A stretch of 64,000 bases of DNA from Marinobacter salarius (lineage in GTDB: Bacteria; Pseudomonadota; Gammaproteobacteria; Pseudomonadales; Oleiphilaceae): assembly GCA_000831005.1 (NCBI GenBank), contig CP007152.1, positions 3,534,001 to 3,598,000 on the forward strand, in the 5' to 3' direction. How positions within the stretch are numbered: the first letter of the stretch is position 1; the number at the start of each line of letters is the position of its first letter. Below are positions 1-10,103 of the stretch, piece by piece. A program made the position numbers and the translations under genes. The notes under the pieces are model-generated. The model did no database searches. It was not told where the DNA came from and worked only from the letters and a program-made list of their open reading frames with translations.

Positions 1-49
1 GAAGCTTGTCCTGCCAGGCACCAAGCCAGACACATAGAAGGGGATCCTC

Positions 50-778
50 ATGCCGAAGTCGTCCAATACCCAGCCCAGATACAAACGCGTCCTGCTCAAA
101 CTCAGTGGTGAAGCCTTGATGGGCGAGCACGATTTTGGCATTGATCCAAAAGTGCTTGATCGGATGGCATTGGATATTGGTTCGCTCATTGGCATTGGTG
201 TTCAGGTAGGCCTGGTCGTTGGCGGCGGCAATCTGTTTCGCGGTGCGGCGTTGAACGCCGCTGGCATGGACAGGGTGACCGGCGACCATATGGGCATGCT
301 GGCAACGGTCATGAATGGACTGGCTATGCGTGACGCCCTGGAGCGATCCAATATCCGTACCCGGGTTATGTCCGCCATCCCTATGAGTGGTATTGTTGAG
401 CATTATGATCGCCGCCGGGCGGTACGCGACCTGAAAGACGGCGATGTGGTGATTTTCTGTGCAGGCACCGGTAACCCGTTCTTTACGACCGACTCAGCCG
501 CTTGTTTGCGGGGGATCGAAATTGAAGCGGATGCCGTGCTGAAGGCAACCAAGGTTGATGGCGTTTATTCCGCCGATCCCTACAAGGATCCGACTGCGGA
601 AAAATACGATCGTCTCACCTATGACGAAGTGCTGGACAAAAAGCTGGGCGTGATGGATCTGACCGCTATATGTCTTGCGCGAGATCATGGCATGCCTCTC
701 CGGGTCTTCGACATGAACCGCTCTGGCGCGTTGACCCGTATCGTGACCGGAGAGTCGGAAGGCACACTGATTGAATAA
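50..778 (+). CDS. pyrH: UMP kinase (PyrH)
   Basis: Hexameric bacterial UMP kinase, which phosphorylates UMP to UDP in the cytoplasm for pyrimidine nucleotide supply. The 242-residue product has the usual family length, the amino-acid-kinase N-terminal lysine strand (KRVLLKLSGEAL), the glycine-rich GGGNLFRG loop near residue 57 and the C-terminal TAICLARDHGMPLRVFD region. The ATG at 50 follows an AGGGGA ribosome site. It is the first gene of the conserved tsf-pyrH-frr block; the 49 bases before it look like the gap after tsf, which lies outside the window. No frame problems are seen. Confidence 0.97.
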   Translation: MPKSSNTQPRYKRVLLKLSGEALMGEHDFGIDPKVLDRMALDIGSLIGIGVQVGLVVGGGNLFRGAALNAAGMDRVTGDHMGMLATVMNGLAMRDALERSNIRTRVMSAIPMSGIVEHYDRRRAVRDLKDGDVVIFCAGTGNPFFTTDSAACLRGIEIEADAVLKATKVDGVYSADPYKDPTAEKYDRLTYDEVLDKKLGVMDLTAICLARDHGMPLRVFDMNRSGALTRIVTGESEGTLIE

Positions 779-820
779 TCTGATTGAGACATTTTGTACA
801 ACGAATCCGAGGACGCTGCA

Positions 821-1377
821 GTGATTGACGATATTAAAGCTGATGCTGAAAAGAAGATGAAGAAAAGCCTTGAATCCCTGAGCTGGGCTTTCAACAAGAT
901 CCGTACCGGGCGAGCACATCCGTCCATCCTGGACAGCGTAACCGTGGATTACTACGGCCAGGAGACACCGCTCAAGCAGGTGGCGAGCGTGAACGTCGAG
1001 GATAACCGTACGTTGGCTGTGTCGCCTGGGAGAAGCCGCTGTTACCGAAGATCGAAAAAGCGATCATGATGTCGGATCTGGGTCTGAACCCGTCCAACAA
1101 CGGTGAGGTTATTCGAATTCCCATGCCGATGCTGACCGAGGAAACCCGTAAGGAAATGGTCAAGCAGGCCAGGGCTGATGCGGAGCACGGCAAGGTTTCC
1201 GTCCGCAACGCGCGTCGTGATGCCAACAGCACGCTGAAAGAGCTGCTGAAGGAAAAAGACATCAACGAAGACGAAGAGCGTTACGGTGAGGAAGAAATCC
1301 AGAAGTTGACTGACCGTTATATCGCTGAGATCGAGAAGCAGCTCAAGGCCAAGGAAGAGGACCTGATGGCTGTCTGA
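821..1377 (+). CDS. frr: Ribosome recycling factor (one frameshift)
   Basis: Releases ribosomes from mRNA after termination, together with EF-G. I place the start at the GTG at 821 (VIDDIKADAEKKM) behind a GAGGAC site; the TTG at 794 would add nine atypical residues. The first frame is typical RRF through NRTLAV, then turns to nonsense after about 1027. The RRF sequence resumes one frame away (IMMSDLGLNPSNNGEVIRIP) to the stop at 1377. Restoring one base in the GCCTGGG run near 1027 gives exactly 185 residues, the normal length. The gene is essential and single-copy, so a sequencing error is far likelier than a mutation. Confidence 0.93.
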
Positions 1378-1452
1378 TCAGCCGGTCCAATTCAGCACAA
1401 TGATCAGCCGGTGCCATTGCAGTTGTCCGGTATCGGCTGAACAGGGGATTGC

Positions 1453-2223
1453 ATGACGGAAAGTGTATCCGCAGAGATTCCGGTTTCGGCTGGTAGCCGG
1501 CCCCGGCATGTGGCCATTATCATGGATGGTAACAATCGCTGGGCCAAAGCCCGGCGACTGAAAGGTGTCGCCGGCCACAAGGCCGGCGTGAAAGCAGTGA
1601 GATCAGTGGTTGAAACCTGTGCCCGGGAAGGGGTGGAGGTACTTACCCTGTTTGCGTTTTCCAGCGAGAACTGGCGCCGTCCCGAGGATGAAGTGTCGGC
1701 CCTGATGCGCCTGTTCCTGTTTGCGTTGGAGCGGGAAGTCAAAAAGTTGCACCGCAACGACATCTGCCTGCGCATTATCGGCGATCGCTCCGCGTTTAGT
1801 ACAAACCTGCAGGAACATATGGAGCGCGCCGAGGCGCTTACTCGCGACAATACCCGGATGACGCTGGTTATCGCCGCTAATTATGGCGGGCATTGGGATA
1901 TCACCCAAGCCAGTCGTAAAGTGGCTGAGAAGGTCCGTTCTGGAGAGCTGGCGCCCTCCGACATCACCGATAACCTTATTCAGCAACATCTGTCTATTGG
2001 TGACTTGCCCATGCCGGACCTGATGATTCGTACGGCTGGCGAGCAACGCATCAGCAACTTCATGCTCTGGCACCTGGCCTATACCGAACTGTATTTTTCT
2101 CCCGTTTACTGGCCCGATTTCCAGGCGCAGGAAATGGGGCAGGCGTTGCAGGCATATGCGGGTCGGAAACGCCGTTTTGGTCAGACAGACGACCAGATAG
2201 CCAGCGTTTCGTCAGAACAATAA
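1453..2223 (+). CDS. uppS: Undecaprenyl diphosphate synthase (UppS)
   Basis: Cis-prenyltransferase that extends farnesyl diphosphate with isopentenyl diphosphate to the C55 lipid carrier for peptidoglycan and O-antigen. The 256-residue product has the MDGNNRWAK motif with the catalytic Asp at about residue 25, the FAFSSENWRRP loop, and RTAGEQRISNF near residue 193, which binds substrate. ATG 1453 is the only start that keeps the motif at normal spacing. It lies between frr and cdsA in the standard order and shares this transcription unit. The frame is intact. Confidence 0.97.
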   Translation: MTESVSAEIPVSAGSRPRHVAIIMDGNNRWAKARRLKGVAGHKAGVKAVRSVVETCAREGVEVLTLFAFSSENWRRPEDEVSALMRLFLFALEREVKKLHRNDICLRIIGDRSAFSTNLQEHMERAEALTRDNTRMTLVIAANYGGHWDITQASRKVAEKVRSGELAPSDITDNLIQQHLSIGDLPMPDLMIRTAGEQRISNFMLWHLAYTELYFSPVYWPDFQAQEMGQALQAYAGRKRRFGQTDDQIASVSSEQ

Positions 2224-2245
2224 CGACAAGATAGCGAACGATATC

Positions 2246-3084
2246 GTGCTTAAAACCCGTATTATTACCGCGCTTATCCTGGCCCCCATCGCGATTGGCG
2301 GAATTTTCTTCCTGCCGCCCCTGGGGTTCGCCCTGTTTACCGGGGCCATTATTACCGTTGGTGCCTGGGAGTGGGCCAACATGTCCGGCCTGACTGCGCC
2401 CGCGGCCCGTGTTGCATATGCCCTTGTGGTCGCGGCGGTGCTGTACGGACTGCTGAACGTTCCGGCAGTTGCGGTGCTTTGGCTGGCATTGTTCTGGTGG
2501 GTACTGAGTTTCCTGCTGGTAAGAAACTACCCCGGTGGTTCAGAGCGCTGGGGCGGCGTGCCTGCCCGTGCCTGATGGGCCTGTTGGTGCTGGTTCCCGC
2601 GTGGGTAGGGCTTAACCATCTTCGCACTGGCGGCTTTCAGTTCGGCGACAGTGCCAATAACCTCCTACTGATTCTTTATGTTTTCTGCGTGGTCTGGGTC
2701 GCGGATATCGGCGCCTATTTTGCCGGCCGTGCGTTTGGCAAAGCGAAGCTTGCACCCAGGGTCAGTCCGGGAAAATCCTGGGCGGGTGTCTGGGGTGGTC
2801 TGGTGGCGGTCGCGATCTTCGCAATTGTGATCAGTGTGCTGGCCTCAGCCACCACCATGCAGTTGCTGCTTCTGGTTGTTGCCAGCCTGATTACCGGTGC
2901 CGTTTCCGTGCTTGGCGATCTGCTGGAAAGCATGCTGAAACGTTTCAGGGGTATTAAGGATAGCAGTCAGCTATTGCCGGGCCATGGCGGTATCATGGAC
3001 AGAATCGACAGCCTGACGGCTGCCATCCCGGTGTTCGCCCTGATCATCACGCTGATGGGTTGGTTGACGACGGGGCAATGGTGA
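2246..3084 (+). CDS. cdsA: Phosphatidate cytidylyltransferase (one frameshift)
   Basis: Inner-membrane enzyme making CDP-diacylglycerol from phosphatidate and CTP, the branch point of phospholipid synthesis. A GTG start at 2246 opens a hydrophobic N-terminus with several membrane helices. This frame is lost after LVRNYPGGSERWG near 2555, and the family sequence continues one frame over (MGLLVLVPAWVGL, then VWVADIGAYFAGRAFG). The C-terminal CdsA signature around DLLESMLKRFRGIKDSSQLLPGHGG (given here as landmarks DLLES, KRFRGIKD and LPGHGG, about 2920-3000) is intact. One missing base in the G/C-rich stretch near 2555 explains the break. The stop overlaps the start of dxr. Confidence 0.93.
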
Positions 3085-4271
3085 CTATTGTGAAACGTCG
3101 TGTTTCGATACTTGGTGCGACGGGCTCCATTGGCCTGAGTACACTCGATGTGATTCGTCGCCACCCGGACCGGTTTTCGGTTTCAGCGCTAACCGCCAGT
3201 ACCAGTGTCGACAGCATGGTGGAACTCTGCCATGAGTTTCGTCCCAGGTATGCGGTCATGGCCGATGAAAATGCGGCTGAAGCGTTGTCCCGTGCGTTAA
3301 GTGATTTGCCTGCCGTCCTGGTTCTCGGCGGCTCGGAAGCGTTATGCCAGGTTGCGGGCGATGATGATTCCGATACGGTTATGGCGGCGATCGTTGGAGC
3401 CGTGGGATTACCGCCTACGCTTGCTGCAGTGAGGGCGGGTAAGCGCGTTTTGCTTGCCAACAAGGAAGCACTGGTTATGTCGGGCAAGCTGTTTATGGAT
3501 GCCGTTCTGGCGTCGGGTGCAGACGTTCTGCCGATCGACAGCGAACATAACGCCATCTTCCAGTGTATGCCGCCGGACAAGATCCGGGATACCCGTGGTG
3601 CGGGTATTACTCGCATTCTGCTTACTGCCTCCGGTGGGCCGTTTCGTACTCACTCGGCCGAATCCCTGCGCAATGTGCTGCCTGCCGAGGCCTGCAATCA
3701 CCCCAACTGGTCGATGGGGCAGAAGATCTCAGTCGATTCCGCGACCTTGATGAACAAGGGGCTGGAGCTGATAGAAGCATGCTGGCTGTTCAATACCACG
3801 CCGGAAATGATTGAAGTGCATGTCCACCCGGAGAGCATCATTCATTCGATGGTTGAGTACGCCGATGGGTCCGTTCTGGCGCAGCTTGGTAGTCCCGACA
3901 TGCGCACACCCATTGCTAACGGTCTCGCGTGGCCCGAAAGAATTGAAGCCGGCGTTGCTCCGCTGGATCTGTTTCGCATCGGGCAGTTTCACTTTGAGCG
4001 CCCGGACCTGGAGCGCTTTCCGTGCCTGAGGTTAGCAGCGGAGGCGTTCCACGAGGGCGGAACGGCACCAGCGGTAATGAATGCTGCGAACGAAGAGGCA
4101 GTGTCGGCCTTTCTTTCCGGTAACCTGTGTTTTGCGGATATCCCCCTTATCATAGAGCGTACGTTGGCAGCCACCGAGGTTGTACCGGCAGACAGTTTCG
4201 ATACCATCTTCGCGAAGGATGCCGAGGGCAGGGCTGTCGCACGGGAACAGATACAGGCGCTGGCTGTCTGA
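3078..4271 (+). CDS. dxr: 1-deoxy-D-xylulose 5-phosphate reductoisomerase
   Basis: Second step of the MEP isoprenoid pathway, converting DXP to MEP with NADPH. The NADPH-binding GATGSIG loop is near residue 10, and LLANKEALVM, DSEHNAIFQ and the catalytic-loop region SVDSATLMNKGLE are all present. I choose ATG 3078, which overlaps the cdsA stop (3082-3084). The open frame extends upstream to a TTG at 3060, but that start would lie entirely within cdsA. The product is 397 residues, the normal length, and feeds the same isoprenoid flow as uppS upstream. Confidence 0.96.
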   Translation: MVTIVKRRVSILGATGSIGLSTLDVIRRHPDRFSVSALTASTSVDSMVELCHEFRPRYAVMADENAAEALSRALSDLPAVLVLGGSEALCQVAGDDDSDTVMAAIVGAVGLPPTLAAVRAGKRVLLANKEALVMSGKLFMDAVLASGADVLPIDSEHNAIFQCMPPDKIRDTRGAGITRILLTASGGPFRTHSAESLRNVLPAEACNHPNWSMGQKISVDSATLMNKGLELIEACWLFNTTPEMIEVHVHPESIIHSMVEYADGSVLAQLGSPDMRTPIANGLAWPERIEAGVAPLDLFRIGQFHFERPDLERFPCLRLAAEAFHEGGTAPAVMNAANEEAVSAFLSGNLCFADIPLIIERTLAATEVVPADSFDTIFAKDAEGRAVAREQIQALAV

Positions 4272-4320
4272 ACCATGCGAGTCCTGAGAGGCGGTTCTAT
4301 CATCACCAACAGAGAGCATT

Positions 4321-5670
4321 ATGCAGATCGTTGAAACCGTATTGGCGTTGATACTCACGCTGGGCATTCTGGTGACGCTCCATGAAGCTGGTCACTTTTG
4401 GGTGGCTCGCCGCTGCGGTGTCAAGGTTTTGCGGTTTTCTGTTGGTTTCGGGAAGCCTCTGTTTTCGTGGTACGACCGGCAGGGCACCGAGTTTGCGGTT
4501 GCGGCGATCCCTCTCGGTGGCTACGTGAAAATGCTGGATGAGCGGGAAGGGCCGGTGCCCGAAGAGCTCAAGGATCAGGCGTTCAATGCCAAGCCCCCAT
4601 CGAAACGTATCGCTATTGCTGCCGCTGGGCCCATAGCGAATTTCCTGTTTGCCATTGCTGCCTACTGGCTGCTCAGCGTGGTTGGTTTCACCACGGTTGC
4701 GCCCATTGTAGGCGACGTCAGTCAGGGGAGTGTCGCGGAACGGGTCGGGCTCACCAGCGGCATGGAAATCCACCAGGTCGACGGCCGTCGTGTGACATCC
4801 TGGCGCGACGTGAACATGCGCTTGCTTGAGCGCACGGGTGAGTTTGGTGAGGTAACCATCGATGTCTCGCAGAACGGTAACCGCGGGACTCTGCGGGGAG
4901 CTCTGGATGGCTGGAGTCTAAGTGAGGACACGCCGAACCCGTTGAATGAGTTTGGTGTGACGCCCTGGCGGCCCGACGTACCGGCAGTGCTGGGGGAGAT
5001 ATCACCGGGTGGCCGGGCTGAGGCCGGCGGGTTGAAATCCGGCGACCGAGTGGTTGAGGTGGACGGCAAGCCAGTAGCGGACTGGTTCGAACTGGTGGCT
5101 TTCATACGCGAGGCGCCCGAAAAGCCCCTGGAGCTAACGGTCGAACGCGATGGCCGCATGGAACAAATCCGTGTGACGCCCGCGGAAAGAACGGCAGACG
5201 ATGGCAGTGTTACCGGTTTTGTGGGTGCGGGTGTCAGCGAGGTGACCTGGCCTGATCACGTACTCAGGGATGTCAGTTATGGTCCCCTGGCAGCGATTCC
5301 CAACGCGGTCTCTGAAACCTGGGGTGACACTCGATTGACTCTGGTCGCGATCAAAAAAATGGTGACCGGATTGCTTTCTCCCACTAACCTTAGTGGCCCG
5401 ATTACCATTGCCAGGATAGCGGAAGCCAGTGTAAGTTCCGGTTTCGAAGACTTTATTCGTTTTCTTGCCTACCTCAGTGTCAGTCTTGGGGTGCTGAACC
5501 TTCTGCCAATACCGGTTCTTGATGGTGGGCATATTGTCTATTACACCATTGAAGCCATCCGCCGGAAGCCTCTATCAGAGCAGGCCCAGGCGTTCGGACT
5601 GCGTATTGGAATGGCAATGATCCTTACATTAATGGTGTTTGCACTTTACAACGACCTGATGCGGTTGTGA
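4321..5670 (+). CDS. rseP: RseP site-2 zinc metalloprotease
   Basis: Intramembrane protease that makes the second cut in the anti-sigma factor RseA and so releases the sigma-E envelope-stress factor; it also clears signal-peptide remnants. The HEAGH zinc motif is at residues 21-25 and LDGGH, the third ligand, is near residue 400 in a C-terminal membrane helix. Two PDZ domains lie between about residues 110 and 300. The length of 449 residues is typical. It precedes bamA, the standard order, which links envelope assembly to its stress sensor. Confidence 0.96.
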   Translation: MQIVETVLALILTLGILVTLHEAGHFWVARRCGVKVLRFSVGFGKPLFSWYDRQGTEFAVAAIPLGGYVKMLDEREGPVPEELKDQAFNAKPPSKRIAIAAAGPIANFLFAIAAYWLLSVVGFTTVAPIVGDVSQGSVAERVGLTSGMEIHQVDGRRVTSWRDVNMRLLERTGEFGEVTIDVSQNGNRGTLRGALDGWSLSEDTPNPLNEFGVTPWRPDVPAVLGEISPGGRAEAGGLKSGDRVVEVDGKPVADWFELVAFIREAPEKPLELTVERDGRMEQIRVTPAERTADDGSVTGFVGAGVSEVTWPDHVLRDVSYGPLAAIPNAVSETWGDTRLTLVAIKKMVTGLLSPTNLSGPITIARIAEASVSSGFEDFIRFLAYLSVSLGVLNLLPIPVLDGGHIVYYTIEAIRRKPLSEQAQAFGLRIGMAMILTLMVFALYNDLMRL

Positions 5671-5713
5671 GAATTGCGAACTCCTTACGCGCATCAACAG
5701 GCGAAATTATTGA

Positions 5714-8032
5714 ATGAGACGTTCTCTTCTGGGTATAGCTGTAGGCTTGGTAGTCGCCACCTCAACCATAAAACCGGCACTGGCTGATGAATTCACCGTA
5801 TCCGATATCGAGGTAGAAGGCCTTCAGCGGGTATCCGCAGGGACGGTATTTTCCGCATTTCCCGTTTCGATCGGGGAGCCGGTCGATGAGGTGGAGCTGT
5901 CCGATGCGATCAAAGACCTGTTTCGCACCGGCCTGTTTACCGATATCAAAGCCAGCCGTGATGGTGGTGTGCTGATCCTTACGGTTCAGGAGCGACCTTC
6001 AATCACGTCCATAGACATTGAAGGCAACAAGAACATTGAAACCCCCATGCTGATGGATGCGCTATCCGGAGCGGGTCTCCAGGAGGGGCAGGTATTTCGC
6101 AGGGCGACCCTTGAGCGACTGGAGCTTGAGATTCTCCGGTCCTACATCAGTCAGGGTCGTTACAATGCGCGGGTGAAAGCCACCGCCGAGGACCTTCCCC
6201 GCAATCGCGTTGCCATCAAGCTGGACATTAACGAAGGTACGGTTGCGGCTATCCAGCACATCAATATTGTGGGTAACGACGCGTTTGACGACGAGCGGCT
6301 GCTGGATCTGTTTGAGCTCCAGACCACCAGTTGGTGGAATTCCATCACCAGTGCTGACAAGTATGCCCGGGAGCGCCTGAGCGGCGACCTGGAGTCACTG
6401 CGGTCCTTCTACCTTGACCGCGGCTACATCGACTTTACGGTTGAGTCCAGCCAGGTCTCGATTTCTCCCGACAAGAAACAGGTTTTTATTGCCATCTCGT
6501 TGAACGAGGGGCCTCAATACACGGTGTCAGACGTCAACCTGCGCGGTGAGCTGATCGTACCTGAGGAAGAGCTGCGGGAGCTTATTCCCATTGAAGAGGG
6601 CGACGTGTTCTCTCGTTCCCGGATGACGGCGATTTCGGAAGCGCTTTCCCGTCGTCTTGGCCGCGAAGGTTATGCGTTTGCAAACGTGAATGCGGTGCCG
6701 GAGCCTGCCGATGACAATACAGCGTCAGTAACCTTCTTCGTGGAGCCTGGTAAGCGGGCGTATGTCCGGCGCATCAATTTTGATGGCAACGTCTCCACCC
6801 GGGACGATGTGTTGCGCCAGGAAATGACCCAGATGGAAGGTGGCGTCGCCTCCACCGACCGGATCGAATTCTCGAAAACAAAGTTGGAGCGACTTGGCTT
6901 CTTCGAAACCGTCGATGTGGAGACGGTTCCTGTGCCCGGTACGGATGATTTGGTGGACGTTAACTATTCCGTGGCGGAACAGGCAACCGGCAGTCTGTCG
7001 GCGTCTGTCGGCTTCTCGCAGGCCTCCGGGGTAATCCTGGGCGCTAACGTGTCCGAGAACAACTTCTTTGGCAGCGGCAAGCGTGTCTCCTTTGGCGTCA
7101 ACGTCAGTGACTCCATCAAGAGTGCCAATTTTTCCTACCAGGACCCATACTACACCGTGGATGGCGTCAGCCGTGGTTTCAGCGTGTTTGCCCGTGAAAC
7201 CGACTTTGAAGAACAGGATATTTCCTCTTACCTGCTGGATGAGTACGGCGGCCGCCTCACCTTCGGTTATCCTACGGACAACATTACCCGCCTTAATTTC
7301 GGGCTTGGTTATACGTTGTCCAAGGTGAAGGAGGGTGCATTCACCTCAGAAGAGGTCAAAACCTTCATTGATGAAGAAGGCAACGATTTCAACAATTATT
7401 TCCTGTTCGGTTCGTGGCGGCGCAGCACACTAAATAGGGGTGTGCTTCCAACGGACGGCTATAGCCTGTCGTTATCCGCTGATGTAGCGGTGCCCGGCAG
7501 CGACCTGACATTCTATAAGCTGAATCAGAAAACCGAGTTCTACCAGCCACTGAATGATAATCAGACCTGGGTATTCAGGGCGCGTTCGGAGATTGGTTAC
7601 GGGGACGGTTACAACGGCCGAAGCGTGATGCCGTTCTACGAGCACTTCTACGCCGGTGGATATGGTTCGGTGCGCGGATATGAGGCAAACTCTCTCGGCC
7701 CGCTTGCTACCAATGCGCCGAACGACTTCTCCGATCCGGACCCCTTCGGTGGTAGCTTGTTGACGGAAGGCAGCCTGGAACTGATTTTCCCCACACCGTT
7801 TGCTGGGGATACCCGTTCCATGAGAACCGCGTTCTTCGTGGATGCGGGGCAGGTTTTTGATGCCGATAGGAATTTTGATCCGGCCCTGGATGAAATTCGC
7901 CTGTCGGCCGGTGTAGGATTCCAGTGGATCACGGCAGTAGGACCGCTGGCGTTCAGTCTTGCCAAACCTTTGAACGACAAGAGCGGTGATGACACTCAGG
8001 TGTTCCAGTTCTCCCTCGGCCAGACCTTCTGA
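5714..8032 (+). CDS. bamA: Outer-membrane assembly factor BamA
   Basis: Central Omp85 component of the BAM machine that folds beta-barrels into the outer membrane. An N-terminal signal peptide ends at ALA-DEF (about residue 24), followed by five POTRA repeats to about residue 420 and a 16-strand barrel. The loop-6 VRGYE motif (VRGYEANSLG, about residue 655) and the terminal phenylalanine (GQTF) are present. At 772 residues it is of normal length and has no frame break. Its neighbours rseP and skp are functionally linked. Confidence 0.97.
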   Translation: MRRSLLGIAVGLVVATSTIKPALADEFTVSDIEVEGLQRVSAGTVFSAFPVSIGEPVDEVELSDAIKDLFRTGLFTDIKASRDGGVLILTVQERPSITSIDIEGNKNIETPMLMDALSGAGLQEGQVFRRATLERLELEILRSYISQGRYNARVKATAEDLPRNRVAIKLDINEGTVAAIQHINIVGNDAFDDERLLDLFELQTTSWWNSITSADKYARERLSGDLESLRSFYLDRGYIDFTVESSQVSISPDKKQVFIAISLNEGPQYTVSDVNLRGELIVPEEELRELIPIEEGDVFSRSRMTAISEALSRRLGREGYAFANVNAVPEPADDNTASVTFFVEPGKRAYVRRINFDGNVSTRDDVLRQEMTQMEGGVASTDRIEFSKTKLERLGFFETVDVETVPVPGTDDLVDVNYSVAEQATGSLSASVGFSQASGVILGANVSENNFFGSGKRVSFGVNVSDSIKSANFSYQDPYYTVDGVSRGFSVFARETDFEEQDISSYLLDEYGGRLTFGYPTDNITRLNFGLGYTLSKVKEGAFTSEEVKTFIDEEGNDFNNYFLFGSWRRSTLNRGVLPTDGYSLSLSADVAVPGSDLTFYKLNQKTEFYQPLNDNQTWVFRARSEIGYGDGYNGRSVMPFYEHFYAGGYGSVRGYEANSLGPLATNAPNDFSDPDPFGGSLLTEGSLELIFPTPFAGDTRSMRTAFFVDAGQVFDADRNFDPALDEIRLSAGVGFQWITAVGPLAFSLAKPLNDKSGDDTQVFQFSLGQTF

Positions 8033-8083
8033 TCGTCAGGGCCGGAGGGGGTGCGAAAGACAATGATAAACAGGAGAAACAAC

Positions 8084-8581
8084 ATGTTCCGATATTCCGT
8101 TGCAGCGATTCTGTCAATGCTGCTGATCGCATTCCCGGCTGCTGCCGAAACCAGAATAGGTGTGGTTGACCTTCGCCAGGCCTTGTTCTCGTCCAGCGAT
8201 GCGCGCGCGTTCAGCGAGACACTGCAGAAAGATTTCGCTGGAGAGGAAGCCAAGGTTCGTGAAGCCCAGGAGGCCGCCCGCAAGCTCAAGGAACGGCTTG
8301 AGAAAGACGGTGCCATGATGAATGAGTCCGAGCGCCAACAGATGGCTGCTGAGTTCCAGGAGAAAGTTAAGGAATTCAATTTCCTCAAGCAGCGCCTGGA
8401 CTCCACTGTGGCCAATCGCAAGCAACAGTTCCTCGAAGAAGCCCGCCCGGAGGTAGACGCAGCGGTTAAGGAGCTCCTGGAAGAGAACAATCTGGACATG
8501 ATCCTGCCCAGCGAGGCGGTGGTGTATGTCAAGCCTGAAATGAATCTGACAGAAGAGTTGCTAGAGAAACTGGACCGCTGA
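8084..8581 (+). CDS. skp: Periplasmic chaperone Skp/OmpH
   Basis: Trimeric periplasmic chaperone that carries unfolded outer-membrane proteins to BamA. I set the start at ATG 8084, which has an AGGAG site at 8072-8076; an in-frame GTG at 8051 would bury the signal peptide. The signal peptide (SMLLIAFPAAA) is cleaved before ETRIGVVDL, followed by the long charged coiled-coil arm rich in Glu, Lys and Arg, and then the C-terminal VVYVKPEMNLT strand. The product is 165 residues. It is co-transcribed with bamA and lpxD. Confidence 0.94.
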   Translation: MFRYSVAAILSMLLIAFPAAAETRIGVVDLRQALFSSSDARAFSETLQKDFAGEEAKVREAQEAARKLKERLEKDGAMMNESERQQMAAEFQEKVKEFNFLKQRLDSTVANRKQQFLEEARPEVDAAVKELLEENNLDMILPSEAVVYVKPEMNLTEELLEKLDR

Positions 8582-8631
8582 TACGGAGGGCCGGATAATG
8601 GCCCGCCCGGATAAACCTTGTGGAGCTGACA

Positions 8632-9655
8632 ATGACAAAGCGTTCGTACCGGCTGGGCGACATTGCTTCTGAGCTTGGCGCGGAGCTCAAGGGCAATCCC
8701 GATACGGAAATCAACGGGCTTGCGACGCTTCAGGCGGCTTCTCCGGGCCAGATAGCCTTCCTGGCCAACCCGTCGTACGGTCGCTACCTGACGGAGACCA
8801 GCGCTTCAGCGGTTATACTCTCGCAATCGACTGCGGACCAGTGTCCTACCAACGTCCTGTTACTGGATAACCCCTACCTCGCTATGCTCGCCTGAGCCAT
8901 TGGTTTGACCCGGCGCCAGTTCCAGAGCCTGGTATTCACCCGTCGGCCGTTGTGGCGTCTTCCGCGAGGGTCTCGGATACGGCCTGCATCGGCCCTCAGG
9001 CTGTTATTGAGGCTGAGGCTGTCGTGGGCGAAAACGTTGTCGTGGGCGCCGGCTGTGTTATTGGAGCCCGGTGTCAGATTGGCGAGCAGACTATACTGCG
9101 TCCACGGGTAACCCTGGCCCACGATATCGTTATGGGGAAACGTTGCCATATCCTCAGTGGTGCGGTCATCGGTTCCGACGGTTTCGGGTTTGCTAATGAG
9201 AAAGGAGCCTGGCATCGAATAGCCCAGCTTGGCCGGGTCATTCTGGGGGACGATGTTGAAGTGGGTGCGAACACCACAATTGATCGGGGAGCCTTGGACG
9301 ACACGATCATTGGCGATGGCGTGAAGCTCGATAACCTGATTCAGATTGCGCACAACGTCAGTATTGGTGATCACAGTGCCATGGCGGCGATGGTGGGTAT
9401 CGCGGGTAGCACACGTATTGGCAGCCACTGTGTTTTTGGCGGCCAATCGGGTGTGGCAGGGCACCTTACGATTGCGGATCAGGTCCACCTGACCGGCATG
9501 ACGCTGGTTTCTGGTGACATTCGGGAGCCCGGCGTGTATTCGTCTGGAACCAGCGCCGACAGCAACCGGCAATGGCGTAAAAATGCTGTGCGTTTCCGTC
9601 AGCTTGATGCTTGGCGCGTCGGCTTAAAGAACTGGAAAAGAAAATGGAAGGCTGA
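8632..9655 (+). CDS. lpxD: UDP-3-O-acylglucosamine N-acyltransferase (two frameshifts)
   Basis: Third step of lipid A synthesis: adds the second hydroxyacyl chain to UDP-3-O-acylglucosamine. The N-terminal uridine-binding domain runs from ATG 8632 (TKRSYRLGDIASELGAEL) to DNPYLA. One base is missing after 8883, and the left-handed beta-helix continues in the next frame with hexapeptide repeats and the catalytic His region (IQIAHNVSIGDHS). A second base is missing near 9612, after which the expected C-terminus ending LEKKMEG reaches a stop at 9653-9655. With both repairs the protein is 341 residues, the usual size. A sequencing error is presumed. Confidence 0.93.
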
Positions 9656-9666
9656 GGCCGCTACTG

Positions 9667-10103
9667 ATGATGTATATCGACGAGATCATGGAATACCTGC
9701 CCCATCGCTACCCGTTTTTGCTGGTTGATCGGGTAACAGAGCTGGAAAAAGGACAATTCATCAAGGGCTATAAGAATATCTCCCTTAATGAGCCTTTTTT
9801 TACCGGCCACTTTCCCAATAACCCCATTATGCCGGGCGTGCTGATCATCGAAGCATGGCGCAGCTTTCAGGTATTCTCGGCTTTGTGACGGTTGGCCGGA
9901 AACCCTCAGACGGCGTGGTACAATACCTGGCTGGTTCCAGTAAAGCGCGTTTCAAGCGCCCCGTGGTGCCGGGGGACAGGCTGTGCATGGAGTCACAGGT
10001 TATTTCCGGAAAGCGTGGAATCTATAAATTCGAGTGCCGCGCACTGGTTGATGATGAAGTCGTCTGTGTGGCAGAAATATTGACCGCTGAGAGAGAAGTT
10101 TGA
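9667..10103 (+). CDS. fabZ: 3-hydroxyacyl-ACP dehydratase FabZ (one frameshift)
   Basis: Dehydrates 3-hydroxyacyl-ACP in fatty-acid elongation, and draws on the same pool as LpxA/LpxD. The start MMYIDEIMEYLPHRYPFLLVD (landmarks YIDEIMEYLPHRYPF) carries the active-site His, and FFTGHFPNNPIMPGVL is intact. The frame breaks near 9854 (GAAGCATGG), and the rest (AQLSGILGF, then KARFKRPVVPGD) lies one frame away. The active-site Glu (LIIEA) lies just before the break. One missing base restores a 145-residue protein of normal length. The stop TGA overlaps the lpxA ATG. Confidence 0.93.

Noticed and set aside
794..820. TTG start for frr upstream of GTG 821
   Set aside because: It adds residues absent from the family, whereas 821 gives a 185-residue protein and has its own ribosome site.
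1375..1412. A 12-base direct repeat (TGATCAGCCGGT) after frr
   Set aside because: Two copies only, with no hairpin or known role; probably chance or a small duplication.
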